From the NCBI GenBank assembly GCA_030673085.1, contig DAOVFE010000075.1, positions 1 to 7,541 on the forward strand: a stretch of 7,541 bases of DNA, given 5' to 3'. A program made the position numbers and the translations under genes. The notes beneath the pieces were generated by a model. The model did not search any database, was not told where the DNA came from, and worked only from the letters and a program-made list of their open reading frames with translations. This DNA comes from Anaerolineales bacterium. GTDB taxonomy: Bacteria > Chloroflexota > Anaerolineae > Anaerolineales > E44-bin32. Positions 5,907-7,541 of the stretch are shown piece by piece. Numbering within the stretch: the stretch's first letter is position 1; the number at the start of each line of letters is the position of its first letter.

Positions 5907-6797
5907 ATGGCTAGCCGACGTCAGACCGAACTTGAGTATAGAAAGCAGATAAATAAAGTCATAATCTATATTCAAGAACACATAAATTCCCCGCCTCAAT
6001 TGGAAGTCCTGGCTCACGTCGCCGGTTTCTCCCCTTTCCATTTCCATCGCATTTTCGCTGCATTCGTCGGTGAAACAATCGGTCAATACATCCGGCGCCT
6101 GCGCTTAGAACAAGCCGCCCGACGGCTCCTTGGCTCAACGCAGAATGTGACGAATATTGCTTTAGCTGTCGGCTATGAAACGCCCTCGGCGTTTACAAAA
6201 GCCTTCAAACTGCACTTCGGAGTAAGTCCCTCTCAACTGAGAGAGATGAACAAACAATCCGCGGCATCAATGCTCTATCAAGTAAAAATAAGAACAAAAC
6301 AGAGGAGGTTAAGTATGAAGCCAGAAATTCGAGATCTGCCGGAACAAGAGGTGCTATATGTTAGAAGAACCGGCTTGATAGATAATAGCTTCACCCAGGC
6401 CGCTCAGGAAGCTTTTACCGTTCTAATGCGTTTTATAGAAGAGCGTAATCTATCCAAGCAATGGTCTCAGTGTCTCGCTATTACTCCCGACGAAACTAGT
6501 CTTACCCCGCCAGAAGACTGCCGCTATGATGCTGGCGTGATTCTTCGTCCCGGAGTCCAGGTGAAGCCAGAAGGCGAAGTTGGCATTCAGGTGATTAGGG
6601 CTGGGAAATGGGCTGTGTTCATGCACAAGGGTCCCTATGAGACGATGTGGCAGACATGGAATTCGGCCTATCGAGACTGGCTTCCTGCAAGCGGCGAGGA
6701 GCTTCGGGATGCTTCTCCTTACGAAGTGTATCTCGATGACATCGCGCAAACCAAACCCGAAGACCTTAGAACCGAGATTTACATTCCCATTAAATGA
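5907..6797 (+). CDS. AraC-family regulator with GyrI-like effector-binding domain
   Basis: A 296-residue cytoplasmic transcription regulator of the Rob-like architecture. Residues about 13-112 are the double HTH of the AraC/XylS family. The first unit is LEVLAHVAGFSPFHFHRIFAAFVG (32-55), followed by the linker helix IGQYIRRLRLEQAARRLL (58-75). The second unit is VTNIALAVGYETPSAFTKAFKLHFGVSPSQLR (81-112). A basic linker (113-136) leads to a GyrI-like small-molecule-binding domain (137-296). That domain shows EIRDLPEQEVLYVRRTG (140-156), GKWAVFMHKGPYETMWQTW (233-251), PYEVYLDD (271-278) and the usual end LRTEIYIPIK. Glu273 stands where related domains have a ligand-contacting glutamate. Such proteins sense cationic or amphipathic compounds, often with multidrug or stress genes as targets; the ligand here is unknown. 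The start has only a weak ribosome site (GCGAG, about ten bases upstream), in contrast to the strong internal site before Met137. Confidence 0.93.
   Translation: MASRRQTELEYRKQINKVIIYIQEHINSPPQLEVLAHVAGFSPFHFHRIFAAFVGETIGQYIRRLRLEQAARRLLGSTQNVTNIALAVGYETPSAFTKAFKLHFGVSPSQLREMNKQSAASMLYQVKIRTKQRRLSMKPEIRDLPEQEVLYVRRTGLIDNSFTQAAQEAFTVLMRFIEERNLSKQWSQCLAITPDETSLTPPEDCRYDAGVILRPGVQVKPEGEVGIQVIRAGKWAVFMHKGPYETMWQTWNSAYRDWLPASGEELRDASPYEVYLDDIAQTKPEDLRTEIYIPIK
6303..6317 (+). promoter_or_regulatory. Internal Shine-Dalgarno and in-frame ATG at the domain boundary
   Basis: AGGAGG at 6303-6308 stands six bases before an ATG at 6315, which is Met137 of the AraC-GyrI protein. It is much stronger than the ribosome site of the full-length start. 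Initiation here would give a 160-residue protein (6315-6797) starting MKPEIRDLP, which is exactly the GyrI-like domain without the DNA-binding part. The sequence signal is seen directly; its use is inferred. Confidence 0.5.
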
Positions 6798-6843
6798 GGC
6801 CCCGGCCTTATCATAGCCGCATATCACGTGATCTAGATTCCTA

Positions 6844-6885
6844 GAGAACTTTGGCTTGTTTCTAACTTAACGAGCCAAAGTTCTC
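6844..6885 (+). terminator. Hairpin terminator after the AraC-GyrI gene
   Basis: GAGAACTTTGGCT (6844-6856) and AGCCAAAGTTCTC (6873-6885) form a perfect 13-base stem with a 16-base loop, 46 bases after the stop codon. The following bases (ATTATTGAC) are not a real T-run, so this is a strong hairpin but not a textbook intrinsic terminator. Confidence 0.6.
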
Positions 6886-6967
6886 ATTATTGACTGCGCT
6901 GAAAAAAGCCCAAATGCGGGAAAGGGTTTTTCTACCACTGGGCGCTTTTTCATTGGACTCATTATTG
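6883..6967. repeat. Hairpin element flanked by 10-base direct repeats
   Basis: CTCATTATTG occurs at 6883-6892 and again at 6958-6967. Between them lies a 65-base segment whose main feature is an imperfect inverted repeat: GAAAAAAGCCCA (6901-6912) with TGGGCGCTTTTTC (6939-6951), an A bulge and a two-base bulge. The arrangement resembles a small non-autonomous mobile element with a target duplication. A plain tandem terminator after the preceding gene is the simpler alternative. Confidence 0.4.
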
Positions 6968-7323
6968 GCATTAAAAAATTATCTATGCTAAATGACGATG
7001 TAGTCTGAAATAGCGCCAACCCTTGGCAGAGCAATTATCGCTTGGCGTGTTACCAGGTGCCTGAGTACCTTTGCAATCAGTCACCGCTTGTTTAAATGGC
7101 TCTATTTCATCTACTTACTTATCTAGTGTCTTTTATTTCAATCTGCCGACCACCTCACAATCATCTTCTTCATTAGCTATATGAATCTTGGAAAAGCCAA
7201 GTTTCCAAACATATCCATATACCTTATTCTCAGTCATTTGCGAATAGACATTCATCTAAGTTGCTTTTCCTCTCACATGAGCATCATTTTCCTCAGACTT
7301 CTCATAACTCCAAGCACTAGATC
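6968..7323. other. Intergenic DNA without a supported gene
   Basis: AT-rich, low-information sequence. An open frame from 7181 to 7441 (86 codons) has no ribosome site, resembles no family I know, and runs through the repeat and inverted-repeat structure at 7324-7437. I therefore do not call it. No RNA gene was recognised. Confidence 0.5.
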
Positions 7324-7346
7324 GAGAGTGTTGAAAAAGAGGAATC
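7324..7346 (+). repeat. Dispersed GTGTTGAAAAAGAG repeat, right-hand copy
   Basis: Identical to 3812-3834 except for one base (G for A at its 19th position). It directly abuts the structured inverted repeat that starts at 7350, so repeat and structure may be parts of one element. Confidence 0.55.
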
Positions 7347-7349
7347 ATG

Positions 7350-7437
7350 GGAAAAAGCCAGGAAACCCAACAACTTGCTGTAGGGATGAGTGGAAAGTGC
7401 GGGTTTGGGAGCTACCGCCCCCATTATGGCTTTTTCC
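7350..7437. repeat. Long inverted repeat with nested stems, possible small element or structured RNA
   Basis: GGAAAAAGCCA (7350-7360) and TGGCTTTTTCC (7427-7437) are perfect 11-base arms enclosing 66 bases. Inside, AAACCC (7363-7368) can pair with GGGTTT (7401-7406), and GGG (7407-7409) with CCC (7420-7422), giving a branched fold. I do not recognise a known RNA family. The remaining 104 bases to the window edge hold no supported gene on either strand. Confidence 0.45.
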
Positions 7438-7541
7438 TTAGAAGAAGGGGCTATCTGAAAAGTCGAAAATCGCGATTATCATCCCCATCAATGAGCCAGA
7501 TTCTGTAATAATCAAGCATAAACTCCCCACTTCGCGACTAA

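Noticed and set aside
7181..7441. Open frame of 86 codons on the plus strand
   Set aside because: No ribosome site. Its end is the translation of the dispersed repeat and the inverted-repeat structure, and its composition does not look like a protein gene.
7442..7541. Frames open to the right edge on both strands, e.g. plus-strand KSKIAIIIPINEPDS
   Set aside because: About 33 codons open by chance is not rare. The plus frame has no standard start codon, and the minus frame (ending in ...FDFSDSPFF) resembles no gene end I know. A gene beyond the edge cannot be excluded.

Overview
The window looks like a bacterial chromosome segment of medium GC content. It carries four complete protein genes, one partial gene at the left edge, and long intergenic spacers. 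The gene content points loosely to Chloroflexota or a similar environmental lineage: a PPDK_N-type protein without the rest of the enzyme, a DUF4139 lipoprotein, Pcm, and an AraC-GyrI regulator. No marker gene is present, so this placement is only an impression. I see no rRNA, tRNA, CRISPR array, transposase or phage gene.

Layout from left to right. Bases 1-210 (minus) encode the DNA-binding head of a LacI-family regulator that runs off the left edge. It has a near-consensus promoter and a perfect operator-like palindrome between promoter and start codon. A spacer of about 470 bases follows. Bases 683-3010 (plus) encode a 775-residue protein with a complete PPDK/PEP-synthase ATP-grasp domain, but no recognisable phosphohistidine or PEP-utilising barrel domain. 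Bases 3040-3699 (minus) encode protein-L-isoaspartate O-methyltransferase and converge on the previous gene with a gap of 29 bases. Divergent from it, bases 3979-5469 (plus) encode a DUF4139 lipoprotein. Bases 5907-6797 (plus) encode an AraC-type HTH fused to a GyrI-like ligand-binding domain. The last 744 bases hold no convincing gene, but they contain several strong inverted repeats and a dispersed repeat.

The genes do not form an operon or an obvious pathway. Each appears to be transcribed on its own. The links that can be seen are regulatory or repetitive. The core CAACCGGTTG occurs as a palindrome at the lacI promoter and again upstream of the DUF4139 gene, which hints at a small regulon. 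A degenerate motif with the core GTGTTGAAAAAGAG occurs in four intergenic spacers and looks like a dispersed repeat or an insertion-sequence end.

The most interesting local signal is inside the AraC-GyrI gene. A strong Shine-Dalgarno sequence and an in-frame ATG sit exactly at the domain boundary, suggesting that the ligand-binding domain may also be made as a separate 160-residue protein.
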